DNA of 34,250 bases from Gammaproteobacteria bacterium (GTDB lineage: Bacteria > Pseudomonadota > Gammaproteobacteria > S012-40), in the NCBI GenBank assembly GCA_919902765.1, contig CAKKRP010000122.1, positions 1 through 34,250 on the forward strand. The letters run 5' to 3'. The notes below the pieces were generated by a model. That model was given only the letters and a program-made list of their open reading frames with translations. It did not search any database and was not told the origin of the DNA. Shown in pieces: positions 1 through 11,623 of this stretch (position 1 is the first letter of the stretch; the number at the start of each line of letters is the position of its first letter). Position numbers and translations under genes: made by a program.

Positions 1-13
1 CCCTTGGTCAATT

Positions 14-40
14 AAACGCCCGGGAATCCGGGCGTTTTTT
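14..40 (+). terminator. Rho-independent terminator of an upstream gene
   Basis: AAACGCCCGG-GAAT-CCGGGCGTTT perfect stem followed by a T-run. Confidence 0.85.
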
Positions 41-132
41 ATATAGGGAACCTCTAAACCTAGATTTCCCATTAAGCATCGTATGCACATTTCCGTTATA
101 TCCATGAGACCCCTTAGTTTTGTGGAGCGGAC

Positions 133-2040
133 GTGCGGCGGGTATTTTCATTGACCATCCTAAGGCAGATATGCATATTATCTTTATGGATAATTGCTTG
201 CATACATGCGCCTGACGCGCCAGCCTCCGCCGCGTCGCCAGAAATTACCATTTCCCATGCGGGTATCGATGTCGCGTTAATTGTTGACCTGGCCCCGCAA
301 GGACGCTCCACCACCCCCCCCATAGTGCGCCTGCGTACTGCACGTACATTATTGAATCAATTAAAAAAACAAGATCGTGCATTGGTCGTTGGATACACCG
401 GTAAAGGGATCGCCTACTCGGATCTGATCGCGTTGGATACCCCTGAACACAAACAAGAACTATTCGATTTATTAGCCAAATTACCGGCCATGCCGCCCCA
501 GCCATTCCTGAATAAGGCAATGGAGCAGACGCTTAAAACGCTCAAGGAAAAACGCGAGAATACCCGCCAGCAACTGGTCGCGCTGATTAGCGACGGCGGT
601 CTGGCCCCGGGTGACGACCCGAAGTCGGCGACCAAGACTCAAAAGTTGCTTACCCGCTATGTGCCCGGTTTAGCCAGCCAAGGGATACGAATTTATCCCA
701 TCGCCCACCATGAGCAGGCCAACCTCCCCTTGCTCAATATCTTAGCGCGCGATAGCAACGGTCGCGTTATTGTGATGGACAACTATCAGGCGCATACTGC
801 AACGCAGTTGGCGCAAATGCTGGCGGACAATCGTCGCCTGCGCATCAACAAAAACATGGAAATACTCTTCAATGTATCCCAAGATCATGACAATCTTTTG
901 ATCGTCGCCGGCAAACAATTGGCCACGGGTCGCTATACGCTCACCACGCCTAAAGGCGAAAAATGGCAACAACAAAACCTGCCCACGGCACATCGTTGGT
1001 TGACCAACGAAAAATTCGACCTGATTGCGTTGCGCCACCCCCCACTCGGCGCCTGGAAACTGAGCAGCACCACCACCCGTGGCGAAATACGTTACTTCCC
1101 GGCACTGCGCCTACATCACAATCTTTCCACTGCGGCGCTGCCATCCGGTGTCGATTATGTCTTCGAGGCGTGGCTAACGGATGATCAAGGCCAGCCGGTG
1201 ATCGAAGAAATATTGGATTACTTCGTGGTACAAGTCCAGGTGAACGCGCCCCAAGCCGCCCCCTATCAAGTGGTGGCGCGACGTAGCAAAGAAACCAAAG
1301 ATCGCTTTCGCGCGGTGTTGCACCTTGCAGGCAACGGGCTTACCCCAATCGCCATTGCGGCGGAAAGCCCCGTCGCCGCGCTGGTTGCGCAATTAAACAT
1401 CGATGTCACGGGCACTATGTTCCCCACCACGGAGACGGCGGCGGCAACCCCGACGACGGCGACTAAGCCCGCAACAGCGGAGGCCGCTCCCGCCGCGACC
1501 GTGCCGCACGAAAAATCGCTGTCGCAAAAAGCCACCGTGGCGATGTTGGATAGCCTGGAATACAGCCGTCAAAAATTAGAACCGCTGGTCGAACACGCCT
1601 CCGAATACACGCAAACCGAGTTGCTACCGAAAATGTCGGCGTATATAGATCACGTGGTAATGCCAAGAATCGTAGCGCACGCGGAATCGGTCGCGCCCGA
1701 ACTCGCGCCAGCGCTCCGCCAACGCGACGCAAAAATTTGGATCGCCAGCGGCATAGGCGGGTTGTTCATGGTCTTCTTACTCCTACGCCGGTGGTGGCGC
1801 AAACACAAAGCCGCTGCGCGGCGCAGACGTACCGAGGAGAGTGAATCCGCATCGGCCGGCGATGAGGCCGCGTTGGATGCGGTCGCCGCGTCTGCGGGCG
1901 ACAGCACGCCACCCGCCGCCGCAGGGGATCGCTTTGATAAGGGTGAGCAATTTCAACTCGATGAACCCGCGCAATCCCCGATCAATCCCAATGATGGCCT
2001 GGCGGAACTTGAAGAAAATGTACGCATGAGTCCCACTTGA
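133..2040 (+). CDS. VWA-like (vWFA fold) membrane protein, possibly TIGR03503-like; N-terminal signal, Ala/Thr/Pro-rich linker, C-terminal TM helix
   Basis: 635 aa ORF from GTG; 'DVALIVDLAP...' and 'QLVALISDGG' match VWA strand patterns; TM segment 'IWIASGIGGLFMVFLLLRRWWRK'. Confidence 0.7.
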   Translation: MRRVFSLTILRQICILSLWIIACIHAPDAPASAASPEITISHAGIDVALIVDLAPQGRSTTPPIVRLRTARTLLNQLKKQDRALVVGYTGKGIAYSDLIALDTPEHKQELFDLLAKLPAMPPQPFLNKAMEQTLKTLKEKRENTRQQLVALISDGGLAPGDDPKSATKTQKLLTRYVPGLASQGIRIYPIAHHEQANLPLLNILARDSNGRVIVMDNYQAHTATQLAQMLADNRRLRINKNMEILFNVSQDHDNLLIVAGKQLATGRYTLTTPKGEKWQQQNLPTAHRWLTNEKFDLIALRHPPLGAWKLSSTTTRGEIRYFPALRLHHNLSTAALPSGVDYVFEAWLTDDQGQPVIEEILDYFVVQVQVNAPQAAPYQVVARRSKETKDRFRAVLHLAGNGLTPIAIAAESPVAALVAQLNIDVTGTMFPTTETAAATPTTATKPATAEAAPAATVPHEKSLSQKATVAMLDSLEYSRQKLEPLVEHASEYTQTELLPKMSAYIDHVVMPRIVAHAESVAPELAPALRQRDAKIWIASGIGGLFMVFLLLRRWWRKHKAAARRRRTEESESASAGDEAALDAVAASAGDSTPPAAAGDRFDKGEQFQLDEPAQSPINPNDGLAELEENVRMSPT

Positions 2041-2271
2041 AAGAAATCGCCTTGCTACGCTTTTACCACGACCAAAAAAATGTACAATTGCCACAGCAGA
2101 TGAGCACGAATTTTGCCCTCCTCCAACACCGTGCGCGCAGAGCGGTGGGCATTTGGGGTAGGTTTTAGTCTAGAATTATTCGTGTCAATGGCCCTGGACG
2201 AGCGGTTAGACTTCATCTAATCATGATATCCTGTCGAGCGTTCGATTACGCTATTGCATTGAGGGAAGACA

Positions 2272-3324
2272 ATGCTTGAGAAATATGTCACTATGTTGCG
2301 TCGCTATGGCCTTATTGCACTCGCGCTGACGTTGATCGCCCCTTGGAGTTGGGGGATGGAAGCGTTACCGACACTGCCGGCCATTCCCAAGGACAATCCG
2401 CTGTCCGCCGCCAAGATTGAACTGGGCAAGATGCTGTTTTTTGAACCCCGCTTATCGTGGGATGGCACTGTCGCGTGCAACACCTGCCACAATGTCATGA
2501 GTAGCGGCACCGACAATCGTCCGGTGTCGGTGGGCATTTCGGCGCAAAAAGGCAGTCGTTCCGCGCCGACGGTATGGAATGCCGCATTTATGACCACCCA
2601 ATTTTGGGATGGCCGCGCCACCACCTTGGAGGATCAAGCCAAAAATCCCATCCTTAACCCCATTATGATGGGCATGCCCGATCAAGACTATGTACTAAAG
2701 CGCTTGCGGGCGATCCCCGAATATCAACAAAAATTTTCCCAAGCCTTTGGCGGTCGCGACGCGATTACGTTCGACAATATCGCACGCGCGATCGCCTCCT
2801 ACGAACGCACCTTGATCACACCGAATAGCGCGTTAGATCGTTACTTAAAAGGCGATAAAAACGCCTTATCGCGGCAAGCCCTAAGCGGGATGAAATTGGT
2901 TGAAGAGACCGGCTGCATTGCCTGTCATAACGGGGTCAACTTTGCTGGCCCGGACGCCCCCGTCGGCGAAGGGTCGTTTCAAAAATTCCCGACCTATCTA
3001 GACAATAAATATGTCAAATTATACGATTTACTCGCCGATAGTGGACGCTTCGGCGTCACCAAAAACGAGTCCGATAAGAATTTATGGCGCGTACCCACTT
3101 GGCGTAATATCGCGCTGACCGCCCCCTATTTCCACAACGGTGCGGTCAAGACCTTGGCCGAGGCCGTACGCGTGATGGCCAAGACCCAACTAAATAAAGA
3201 ACTAACCGAAACCCAAGTAGATGATATTGTTGCTTTTTTAAATAGTCTTACGGGCGTATTTCCGGAGCAAACGATGCCGCACCTACCGCCAGAGGTGAAT
3301 GCGAGCACGGTGGGAGATAAATAA
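2272..3324 (+). CDS. Di-haem cytochrome c peroxidase / MauG family, exported
   Basis: Signal peptide; two CXXCH motifs (CNTCH, CIACH); 'GSRSAPTVWNAAF', 'FWDGRATTLEDQA', 'RVPTWRNIALTAPYFHNGAVKTLAEAV' family motifs. Confidence 0.93.
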   Translation: MLEKYVTMLRRYGLIALALTLIAPWSWGMEALPTLPAIPKDNPLSAAKIELGKMLFFEPRLSWDGTVACNTCHNVMSSGTDNRPVSVGISAQKGSRSAPTVWNAAFMTTQFWDGRATTLEDQAKNPILNPIMMGMPDQDYVLKRLRAIPEYQQKFSQAFGGRDAITFDNIARAIASYERTLITPNSALDRYLKGDKNALSRQALSGMKLVEETGCIACHNGVNFAGPDAPVGEGSFQKFPTYLDNKYVKLYDLLADSGRFGVTKNESDKNLWRVPTWRNIALTAPYFHNGAVKTLAEAVRVMAKTQLNKELTETQVDDIVAFLNSLTGVFPEQTMPHLPPEVNASTVGDK

Positions 3325-3385
3325 CCCCATAGACCAGCACGTTTGGCGCAAGCCATATTGATATATTATTATTTACTTCTTGTTG

Positions 3386-3414
3386 TTGACCGGGCTGCAA
3401 ACTTCCGGCATAAA
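3386..3414 (+). promoter_or_regulatory. Candidate sigma70-type promoter for the small ORF at 3451
   Basis: TTGACC (3386-3391) - 17 nt - CATAAA (3409-3414). Confidence 0.4.
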
Positions 3415-3450
3415 TAGCGTACATTTTTTCAACGCATGAGGTATGTGTAC

Positions 3451-3558
3451 ATGGTGACTTTTTTGACCGTTCTGGTGTGGACTGTATTGATAATCGCGGT
3501 GGCCTTGTGCGGCGTGTTGACGTACAAAATTTACACCAATGAAGGCGCGCGGACCTAA
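3451..3558 (+). CDS. Candidate small single-TM membrane protein (35 aa; 40 aa if the ATG at 3436 is used)
   Basis: MVTFLTVLVWTVLIIAVALCGVLTYKIYTNEGART*; GAGG 9 nt upstream of ATG; own candidate promoter; not in the supplied ORF track. Confidence 0.45.
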   Translation: MVTFLTVLVWTVLIIAVALCGVLTYKIYTNEGART

Positions 3559-3700
3559 GTAGTTCGTTCGGGATTGTCCAATTCGTTTATCGGGGCACCC
3601 ATGGGTTGGGTGCCAACGATGGTCATCCTAAATACCCCCTCAGGGCTTGGCGTATTCCTGCTAAAATGCGATCATATACGCTATCCCTAGAGTAAACACC

Positions 3701-4558
3701 ATGGCGACCATTATCGACGGCAAGGCCGTCGCCCAGCAGTTGCGCGAATTGATACGGCAAAAAGCGCTGGCACGTGTAGCCAGCGGGCTGCGTGCGCCGG
3801 GCCTGGCGGTGATCTTAGTCGGGCAAGATCCGGCATCAATGATCTATGTGGCAAGCAAACGCAAGGCCTGCGCGGAGTGCGGGGTCACGTCGTTTGCGTA
3901 CGACCTGCCTGCGGATGTCTCCCAGGCGCAACTCCTCGCCAAGATTGATCAGCTCAATGCCGACCCTAAGGTCGATGGCATCTTGGTGCAATTGCCCCTG
4001 CCCCTGCATATCGACACCGAAACCGTCATCGAGCGTATCCGCCCCGATAAAGATGTCGATGGTTTTCATCCTTATAACGTCGGCCGTCTGGCGGTGCGCC
4101 TGCCCCTGCTGCGCCCATGCACGCCTTACGGGGTAATGAAATTACTGGAAACCACCGGCATCCCGTTCAAGGGGCAGCATGCCATCATCGTCGGCGCATC
4201 CAACTTGGTGGGCCGCCCTATGGGTTTGGAATTATTGCTCGCAGGATGTACGGTCACTACCACCCACCGCTTTACGCGTGATCTGGCCGATTATGTCGGC
4301 GCGGCGGATATCTTGATCAGCGCAGCCGGTAAACCGGGCTTGGTCAAGGGCGACTGGGTGAAGCCGGGTTCGGTGGTCATCGACGTAGGCATCACACGTC
4401 TGCCGAATGGAAAAATCACCGGTGATATTGAATTCGAAATCGCCGCCCAACGCGCGGCGTGGATCACACCTGTCCCCGGCGGCGTAGGCCCGATGACCGT
4501 GACCATGTTGTTGCAGAATACCTTGTATGCGGCCGAGCAGTTACACACGAAATTATAA
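3701..4558 (+). CDS. folD: Bifunctional methylenetetrahydrofolate dehydrogenase/cyclohydrolase
   Basis: '[22 protein letters not shown]', '[10 protein letters not shown]', '[14 protein letters not shown]'-type motif, '[16 protein letters not shown]'. Confidence 0.97.
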   Translation: MATIIDGKAVAQQLRELIRQKALARVASGLRAPGLAVILVGQDPASMIYVASKRKACAECGVTSFAYDLPADVSQAQLLAKIDQLNADPKVDGILVQLPLPLHIDTETVIERIRPDKDVDGFHPYNVGRLAVRLPLLRPCTPYGVMKLLETTGIPFKGQHAIIVGASNLVGRPMGLELLLAGCTVTTTHRFTRDLADYVGAADILISAAGKPGLVKGDWVKPGSVVIDVGITRLPNGKITGDIEFEIAAQRAAWITPVPGGVGPMTVTMLLQNTLYAAEQLHTKL

Positions 4559-5329
4559 TAATTCAAAATCATACTCTATCGTCAACGGCGCATGATCGGA
4601 AAAGCGCTGATCTTTATAAATCGCCGCACGCTGGATGGCGGCACGCAATCCGGGCGTAACGATGTGATAATCAATGCGCCACCCGACATTTTTGGCCCAG
4701 GCCTGGCCGCGATTCGACCACCAGGTATATTGGTCGGCTGCAGGATCGACGACGCGAAAGGCGTCCACCCACCCTTCGGCACCTAACAATTGATCCATCC
4801 AGGCGCGTTCTTCGGGCAAAAAGCCGGAATTTTTCTGATTTGAACGCCAATTTTTCAAATCAATGGCCTGGTGCGCGATATTCCAATCCCCACACAGCAC
4901 GAATTCACGCTTTTCGGCGCGTAATGCGCGTAAAACAGGCATAAAACGCCCCATAAAGCTGAATTTATGCGCCTGCCGCTCCGGCCCGGACGAGCCTGAT
5001 GGCAAATATAACGAGATCACACTGAGTTTTTCATAGTCGGCGCGAATATAACGCCCCTCGGCATCCATGCCGGGCCAGCCGAGGCCGCGTGTGACGCGCA
5101 ACGGCGGATGTTTTAGGAATAAAGCGACGCCGCTATAACCCTTTTTCTGCGCGTCGAAAAAATACGCTTGGTGGGTGGGCAGGTGGTGTAACGCGGGGTC
5201 GAGCTGGTGTTCTTGGGCCTTGGTCTCTTGCAAACACACGACATCGGCGTCTTGCGCGGAAAGCCAGGGCAGCAACCCTTTTTGGGCGGCGGAACGTATG
5301 CCGTTGACATTAACAGTAATGATTTTCAT
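4553..5329 (-). CDS. xth: Exodeoxyribonuclease III (AP endonuclease, EEP family)
   Basis: '[14 protein letters not shown]', '[10 protein letters not shown]', 'CGDWNIAH', '[11 protein letters not shown]', '[11 protein letters not shown]'; start trimmed to MKII. Confidence 0.93.
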   Translation of the reverse strand: MKIITVNVNGIRSAAQKGLLPWLSAQDADVVCLQETKAQEHQLDPALHHLPTHQAYFFDAQKKGYSGVALFLKHPPLRVTRGLGWPGMDAEGRYIRADYEKLSVISLYLPSGSSGPERQAHKFSFMGRFMPVLRALRAEKREFVLCGDWNIAHQAIDLKNWRSNQKNSGFLPEERAWMDQLLGAEGWVDAFRVVDPAADQYTWWSNRGQAWAKNVGWRIDYHIVTPGLRAAIQRAAIYKDQRFSDHAPLTIEYDFELL

Positions 5330-5380
5330 CTGGGGCCGCTGGCGGTAAACTAGGAGGCCCACACCTTATGCGAATCTGCC

Positions 5381-6025
5381 ATGTCTGACAACCCCCACGC
5401 GTTTATCGAATTCGCCCTGGCCCAGGGCGTGTTGAAATTCGGCGAATTCACGCTCAAGTCCGGTCGTCTGAGCCCGTATTTTTTTAACAGTGGATTATTC
5501 AATTCGGGCCTGGCGTTGGCGCGCCTCGGCCGCTACTACGCGCAGGCCGTGATCGACAGCGGCGTGACCTTCGATGGTTTGTTCGGCCCGGCCTATAAGG
5601 GTATCCCTTTGGTCGCGACGGCCGGCATTGCGCTGGCCGATCGGCATGGCCGCGATTTGCCTTACACCTTTAATCGCAAAGAAGCGAAAGACCACGGCGA
5701 GGGCGGCCAATTGGTCGGCGCGCCGTTGCGTGGACGGGTGTTGATTGTGGATGACGTGATCTCGGTCGGCACCTCGGTGCGCGAGTCGGTGGAGATCATC
5801 CGCCGCGCCGGGGCGGAGGTCGCGGGCGTGTTGATCGCGCTGGATAGACAAGAACGCGGCACCGGCGACACGTCGGCAATCCAAGAGATTATCACCCACT
5901 ATGGGTTTCCAGTCGTCGCGATTGCCAAGCTGGGCGATATTATTCGTTATGTCGGCGCATCGTCGGCGCACGCGGCGGATCTGGCGCGTATGCAGGCCTA
6001 CCGCCAGCAATATGGGGTGGCGTGA
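5381..6025 (+). CDS. pyrE: Orotate phosphoribosyltransferase
   Basis: '[17 protein letters not shown]', '[10 protein letters not shown]', '[12 protein letters not shown]', PRPP motif '[14 protein letters not shown]'. Confidence 0.97.
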   Translation: MSDNPHAFIEFALAQGVLKFGEFTLKSGRLSPYFFNSGLFNSGLALARLGRYYAQAVIDSGVTFDGLFGPAYKGIPLVATAGIALADRHGRDLPYTFNRKEAKDHGEGGQLVGAPLRGRVLIVDDVISVGTSVRESVEIIRRAGAEVAGVLIALDRQERGTGDTSAIQEIITHYGFPVVAIAKLGDIIRYVGASSAHAADLARMQAYRQQYGVA

Positions 6026-6031
6026 GGATTC

Positions 6032-6646
6032 TTAACCCACCACATCCTCGACCTCGCGAAGCGCCATTGCGTGCCGCAACAAGGCCCATTGCGCGTCCCA
6101 CATATCCAGCGGTTTGCGCGTGAAGCCGCTGCGTACATATTGACTGATACGGCCTTCCACTTGCGCTAACAACACGGCGCATAACGGCGCTACGCTGGCC
6201 TCGGAGGCGAGTTCGCCACGCATCACGCCTTCGCGCAAGGTTTGTTTAAAATGCGCCTCCAGGCGCTCGTAGAAACGCATCACGCGGGCGCGCAATCGCT
6301 CATTTTCACCCACCAGGGCGTCGCCCAACAAGATGCGCGAAATGCCCGGATTGCGCTCCGCGAACCCCAGCATGATCCGCGTCATCACGTCGCACCGCGT
6401 ACGCAAATCGGTGTGCTCGGTATGCGCGCGATTGAGCAAGCCAAACACGCTGTCTTCGGTGAATTCTAACAAGGCCTCGAACATCTTCGCCTTGCTTGGA
6501 AAATGGCGATATAACGCCGCCTCAGACAAGCCCACGGCCTTGGCGAGCGTCGCGGTGGTGATGCGCGCCCCGGGATTATTTTCTAATTCGCGGGCCAAGG
6601 CCTCTAAAATTTGCTTGCCTCGAACAGAATGATTGGGCGATTTCAA
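6032..6646 (-). CDS. slmA: Nucleoid occlusion factor SlmA, TetR family
   Basis: 'ITTATLAKAVGLSEAALYRHFPSKAKMFEALLEFTEDSVF'; conserved position next to pyrE. Confidence 0.93.
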   Translation of the reverse strand: MKSPNHSVRGKQILEALARELENNPGARITTATLAKAVGLSEAALYRHFPSKAKMFEALLEFTEDSVFGLLNRAHTEHTDLRTRCDVMTRIMLGFAERNPGISRILLGDALVGENERLRARVMRFYERLEAHFKQTLREGVMRGELASEASVAPLCAVLLAQVEGRISQYVRSGFTRKPLDMWDAQWALLRHAMALREVEDVVG

Positions 6647-6716
6647 GGGTGATTCCTCGCACCAACGCCGGAATATCTCTGGCGCTGGCTAAATTTGCCG
6701 AACGGGTGCAAATACT

Positions 6717-7643
<927 letters not shown>

Positions 7644-7667
7644 TTAACTCTATACACGACGACAATA

Positions 7668-9074
7668 TCAAAACGGTAATTTCAACGCCTTATCGACCGC
7701 ATAAAACATGTCGCGAAAACACGCCTGAATGCGTTGCATGGCCTGGGCGTTTTCGGCCTCGAAGCGGATCACCAAACACGGTGTGGTGTTCGATGCGCGC
7801 ACCAAGCCCCAGCCATCAACAAAATCGGCGCGCAGGCCGTCGATGGTGGTCAAACGCGCCTCGTCCATCACTGCGGCATCAAGCAATTGCTGCATCAGGG
7901 TAAAGTGCGTGCCCTCTTCTAAATCTAAGCGCAATTCCGGCGTATTTATCATGTCGGGCAGGGCGCTGAAAATCTCACCAGTGCTGCGCGTATCGCGCGC
8001 TAAAATTTCCAACAAGCGCGCCGCGCAATACAGCGCATCGTCAAAACCATACCACCGATCTTTGAAGAAAATATGACCGCTCATTTCGCCCGCCAACGGC
8101 GCACCGCTTTCTTTGAGCTTGGCCTTGATTAACGAATGGCCGGTACGCCACATCAATGGCTTGCCGCCTAAAGACGCTATGCGTTGCCCGAGGTTGCGCG
8201 AGCATTTGATGTCGTAAATAATTTCACTGCCGGGATTGCGCGACAATACATCTTCTGCGTATAAAATCATTTGCCTATCGGCCCAAATGATTTCGCCGCC
8301 GGGCGCGATTACACCCAAACGATCTCCGTCGCCATCAAACGCCAAACCGATATCGGCCTTGAGGCCACGCACCATTTTGATCAGTGCTTGCAAGGTCTCG
8401 GGCTGACTGGGGTCGGGATGATGATTCGGAAAACGCCCGTCCACTTCGCAATACATTTCTTTAACGCGGCATCCCAGCGCCTTTAATAAATCCGGCGCAA
8501 CCTTACCGGCGATGCCGTTACCGCAGTCCACGACCACGTGCAACGGTTTGGCCAAACGCACATCCGCCAGCACGCGTGTCATATAATCGGGCAGGATGTC
8601 ACGGTGCGTACGTTGGCCACGTCCGCTCGCATAATTTTTATTTTCAATACGCACACGCAGGTCTTGGATGCGCTCGCCCGACAGCGTATCGCCGCCCACC
8701 ACCATTTTGAAACCGTTATAATCGGGCGGATTGTGACTGCCGGTGACTTGGATGCCGGAACCGGTGGTCAGCACTTGCGCCGCGTAATACAACACGCCGG
8801 TCGGCACCGCGCCGACATCAATGACATCCGCGCCGCTGGCCATCAACCCCTGGGCCAAGGCCTGGGTCATTTCCGGACCCGATAAACGCCCGTCGCGTCC
8901 AATCACCACGCTACGATGACCGTGCGCCAAACTCTCGCTACCAAAGGCGCGACCGATGGCATAGGCGGTATCGGCAAACAAATTGGCGCCGACGATGCCG
9001 CGTATATCATAGGCCTTGAATAGGTTGGCCGAAACGTGTTCCGGATCGCGATAATTTTTAGTTGCTGTTGACAT
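7668..9074 (-). CDS. algC: Phosphomannomutase/phosphoglucomutase
   Basis: 'FKAYDIRGIVG', 'VTGSHNPPDYNGFKM', 'AFDGDGDRLGV', 'GEMSGHIFF', C-terminal 'RASNTTPCLVIRFEA'; start trimmed to MSTATKNY. Confidence 0.93.
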   Translation of the reverse strand: MSTATKNYRDPEHVSANLFKAYDIRGIVGANLFADTAYAIGRAFGSESLAHGHRSVVIGRDGRLSGPEMTQALAQGLMASGADVIDVGAVPTGVLYYAAQVLTTGSGIQVTGSHNPPDYNGFKMVVGGDTLSGERIQDLRVRIENKNYASGRGQRTHRDILPDYMTRVLADVRLAKPLHVVVDCGNGIAGKVAPDLLKALGCRVKEMYCEVDGRFPNHHPDPSQPETLQALIKMVRGLKADIGLAFDGDGDRLGVIAPGGEIIWADRQMILYAEDVLSRNPGSEIIYDIKCSRNLGQRIASLGGKPLMWRTGHSLIKAKLKESGAPLAGEMSGHIFFKDRWYGFDDALYCAARLLEILARDTRSTGEIFSALPDMINTPELRLDLEEGTHFTLMQQLLDAAVMDEARLTTIDGLRADFVDGWGLVRASNTTPCLVIRFEAENAQAMQRIQACFRDMFYAVDKALKLPF

Positions 9075-9099
9075 GTTTATGCCTCGAATTGTCGTGTCA

Positions 9100-9558
9100 T
9101 TATTGACGCCCGGTGTGTCCAAAACCGCCGCCGCCGCGCGCGCTGGGTGTAAATTCATTGACCACCTCAAACGCGGCCTGCACCACCGGCACGAACACCA
9201 ATTGCGCAATGCGTTCGCCGACCGTGATCGCAAATTCGGCGGTGCCGCGATTCCAGCATGACACCATCAACTGTCCTTGGTAGTCAGAATCGATCAAACC
9301 CACCAAATTGCCCAACACGATGCCATGTTTGTGGCCCAAGCCTGAACGCGGCAAGATCACCGCCGCCAATTGCGGATCGTCAATATGTATCGCGATACCC
9401 GTCGGCACCAACACCGCCTCACCGGGGGTCAGTTTCAATGGCCCATCCAAACAGGCGCGCAAATCAATGCCCGCTGCGCCCTCCGTCGCGTATGTTGGCA
9501 GCGGAAATTCGCTGCCGATACGTGGATCGATAATCTTAAGCTGGATTTTTTGCTGCAT
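9100..9558 (-). CDS. dut: dUTP diphosphatase
   Basis: '[15 protein letters not shown]', '[27 protein letters not shown]', '[11 protein letters not shown]', C-terminal '[11 protein letters not shown]'. Confidence 0.97.
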   Translation of the reverse strand: MQQKIQLKIIDPRIGSEFPLPTYATEGAAGIDLRACLDGPLKLTPGEAVLVPTGIAIHIDDPQLAAVILPRSGLGHKHGIVLGNLVGLIDSDYQGQLMVSCWNRGTAEFAITVGERIAQLVFVPVVQAAFEVVNEFTPSARGGGGFGHTGRQ

Positions 9559-10732
9559 AATGCTCCGCTATCATGGTCATTAACGCCTGCGCCAAGGTAG
9601 TCTTAGGCATGGTCGCGAATTCACGTCGCCCTTCCGCCCACACCACCACCACCGCATTCTGATCACTCTCAAAACCGGTGTGTAAGCCCTCACCTACGGC
9701 ATTGGCGATAATCATGTCGAGCTTTTTATCCTGTAACTTACGCAACGCGTGGGCTTCCACGGCGTCGGTTTCCGCCGCGAAGCCGACACAAAACGGCGGC
9801 GCGGCCCGCGCGGCCACGACGCGCAGGATATCCGGGTTGCGCACCAAGGACAAGCTCAATGTTTCAGCATTTTTTTTAATCTTTTTTGTTGCAATCTGGG
9901 CCGGACGATAATCGGCCACGGCGGCCGCAGCGACGAAGATATCGCACTCCCCGACCTGTGCTAAGACGGCATCATACATTTGCCGGGCAGTGTTCACACG
10001 CGTGAATTTGACATTGGCGGGTGCGTCCAAGGCGGCCGGGCCGCTGACCAGGCTGACCTGGGCGCCGCCACGCACGGCGGCAGCGGCCAAGGCATAGCCC
10101 ATCTTGCCGGAACTGCGATTGCTGATATAACGCACCGGATCGATGGCCTCGCGTGTCGGCCCGGCCGTGATCAGTACGCGCCGTCCGGCCAACACGGGCA
10201 CGCCGAAACTGTCCGCCACGGCGCTGACGATCTCGCCGGGCTCCGACATCCGCCCCACGCCGACCTCGCCACAGGCCTGCGCGCCGCTGGCAGGCCCCAC
10301 AAATCCCACCCCGCGCGCGCGCAACGTCGCAACATTGGCTTGCACTGCGGTAGCCCGCCACATTTGTTGATTCATCGCCGGGGCCACCCATAGCGGCGTA
10401 GCGCTGGCCAGACACAAGGTCGATAACAAATCATCCGCCAAGCCATGGGCCAGTTTAGCAAGAAAATCGGCGCTCGCGGGGGCGATCACCACGGCATCGG
10501 CCCAGCGCGCCAGCTCGATGTGCTCCATCCCCGACCCGGCGGGTTCAAACCGGTGGGTATACACGGGGTGCCCCGCCACCGCCTGCAAGGCCAACGGCGC
10601 GACAAATTGCGCCCCCCCCGCCGTCAGCACCACGCGCACCTCGGCACCCTGGTCGCGCAAACGCCGCACCAGTTCCGGGGTTTTATACGCGGCGATTCCC
10701 CCCGTCACTCCAATTAAGATACGCTTGGCCAT
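9536..10732 (-). CDS. coaBC: Bifunctional phosphopantothenoylcysteine decarboxylase/phosphopantothenate-cysteine ligase
   Basis: '[15 protein letters not shown]', '[10 protein letters not shown]', '[29 protein letters not shown]'; start trimmed to MAKR; overlaps dut by 23 nt. Confidence 0.95.
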   Translation of the reverse strand: MAKRILIGVTGGIAAYKTPELVRRLRDQGAEVRVVLTAGGAQFVAPLALQAVAGHPVYTHRFEPAGSGMEHIELARWADAVVIAPASADFLAKLAHGLADDLLSTLCLASATPLWVAPAMNQQMWRATAVQANVATLRARGVGFVGPASGAQACGEVGVGRMSEPGEIVSAVADSFGVPVLAGRRVLITAGPTREAIDPVRYISNRSSGKMGYALAAAAVRGGAQVSLVSGPAALDAPANVKFTRVNTARQMYDAVLAQVGECDIFVAAAAVADYRPAQIATKKIKKNAETLSLSLVRNPDILRVVAARAAPPFCVGFAAETDAVEAHALRKLQDKKLDMIIANAVGEGLHTGFESDQNAVVVVWAEGRREFATMPKTTLAQALMTMIAEHYAAKNPA

Positions 10733-10802
10733 CAAAGTCATAGTCGCTATTGTAGCAAGAATCGGCGCCAGTTCGCGCCGCCACACACGCAGGGAGGATA
10801 AG

Positions 10803-11477
10803 ATGGCCATCACCGATTGGCCGCTCGAAGAGCGACCGCGCGAAAAATTATTGAGCAGAGGCCCGCAAGCGCTGTCGGATGCGGAATTGTTGGCGATTTT
10901 TTTACGCACCGGCGTGACAGGCAAGTCCGCCGTCGATTTGGCTCGCGATTTATTGAGTGAATTCGGCAGCCTGCGGTCACTGCTGAATGCCGATCGCCGC
11001 CAGTTTTGCGCCGGCCATGGCCTAGGTACGGCGAAATATGTGCAACTACAAGCGGTGCTTGAAATGGGCCGTCGCCATTTGCAGGAAACGCTACAACGTA
11101 GCGACGCCTTGCAAAATCCCGACGACACGCGGCGTTACTTGACGGCGCGCTTACGCGATTACCCCTATGAAGTTTTCGCGTGTTTATATTTGGATCAACG
11201 CCACCGCGTCATAGGCTTCGAGGAATTGTTTCGCGGCACCTTGGACGGCGCGCCAGTGTATCCGCGCGAGGTCGTCAAACGCGCCCTGGCCCACAACGCC
11301 GGGGCGATGATTTTTGCGCACAACCATCCGTCTGGCGTGGCCGAACCCAGCCGCGCCGATGAAGCCGTTACGCAACGCCTCAAAAATGCCCTGTCTTTAG
11401 TGGATATCCGCGTATTGGATCACATTATCGTCGGGGATGGGAGCTGCGTGTCGTTCGCGGAGCGCGGATTATTGTAA
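10803..11477 (+). CDS. radC: RadC/MPN-JAB1 family protein
   Basis: '[37 protein letters not shown]', '[14 protein letters not shown]' JAMM motif; start trimmed from the track ORF. Confidence 0.95.
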   Translation: MAITDWPLEERPREKLLSRGPQALSDAELLAIFLRTGVTGKSAVDLARDLLSEFGSLRSLLNADRRQFCAGHGLGTAKYVQLQAVLEMGRRHLQETLQRSDALQNPDDTRRYLTARLRDYPYEVFACLYLDQRHRVIGFEELFRGTLDGAPVYPREVVKRALAHNAGAMIFAHNHPSGVAEPSRADEAVTQRLKNALSLVDIRVLDHIIVGDGSCVSFAERGLL

Positions 11478-11623
11478 ACTGCGGTAATATCGCCTGCAAT
11501 TTCACTAGATTGCTCTATAAAACGCCGCTATTTCAGCCGCCATAGCGGTGTCAATAGGCATGCGCGCCGCCGCCAATCACCGCCCGATTGCAAAAATTTA
11601 CCATCAACGGCCATAATCTTATT

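Noticed and set aside
2041-2271. Short ORF MSTNFALLQHRARRAVGIWGRF between the VWA gene and the peroxidase
   Set aside because: Only 22 codons, no good ribosome-binding site and no hydrophobic or conserved pattern.
3594-3614. Hairpin GGCACCC-ATGGGTT-GGGTGCC between the small ORF and folD
   Set aside because: No following T-run, so not called a terminator; could be a weak RNA structure but nothing else supports it.
5495-6010. 171-aa minus-strand ORF opposite pyrE
   Set aside because: Antisense to clear pyrE; Arg/His-rich translation without family motifs.
9075-9233. N-terminal extension of algC in the ORF track
   Set aside because: It overlaps dut in another frame; the natural start is MSTATKNY at 9074.
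9980-10415. ORFs opposite or out of frame in coaBC (147 aa minus, 137 aa plus)
   Set aside because: Overlap a well-conserved coaBC frame; Arg/Gly/His-rich translations typical of alternative frames.
10733-11128. N-terminal extension of coaBC in the ORF track
   Set aside because: The extension runs antisense through radC; the conserved start [12 protein letters not shown] is at 10732.
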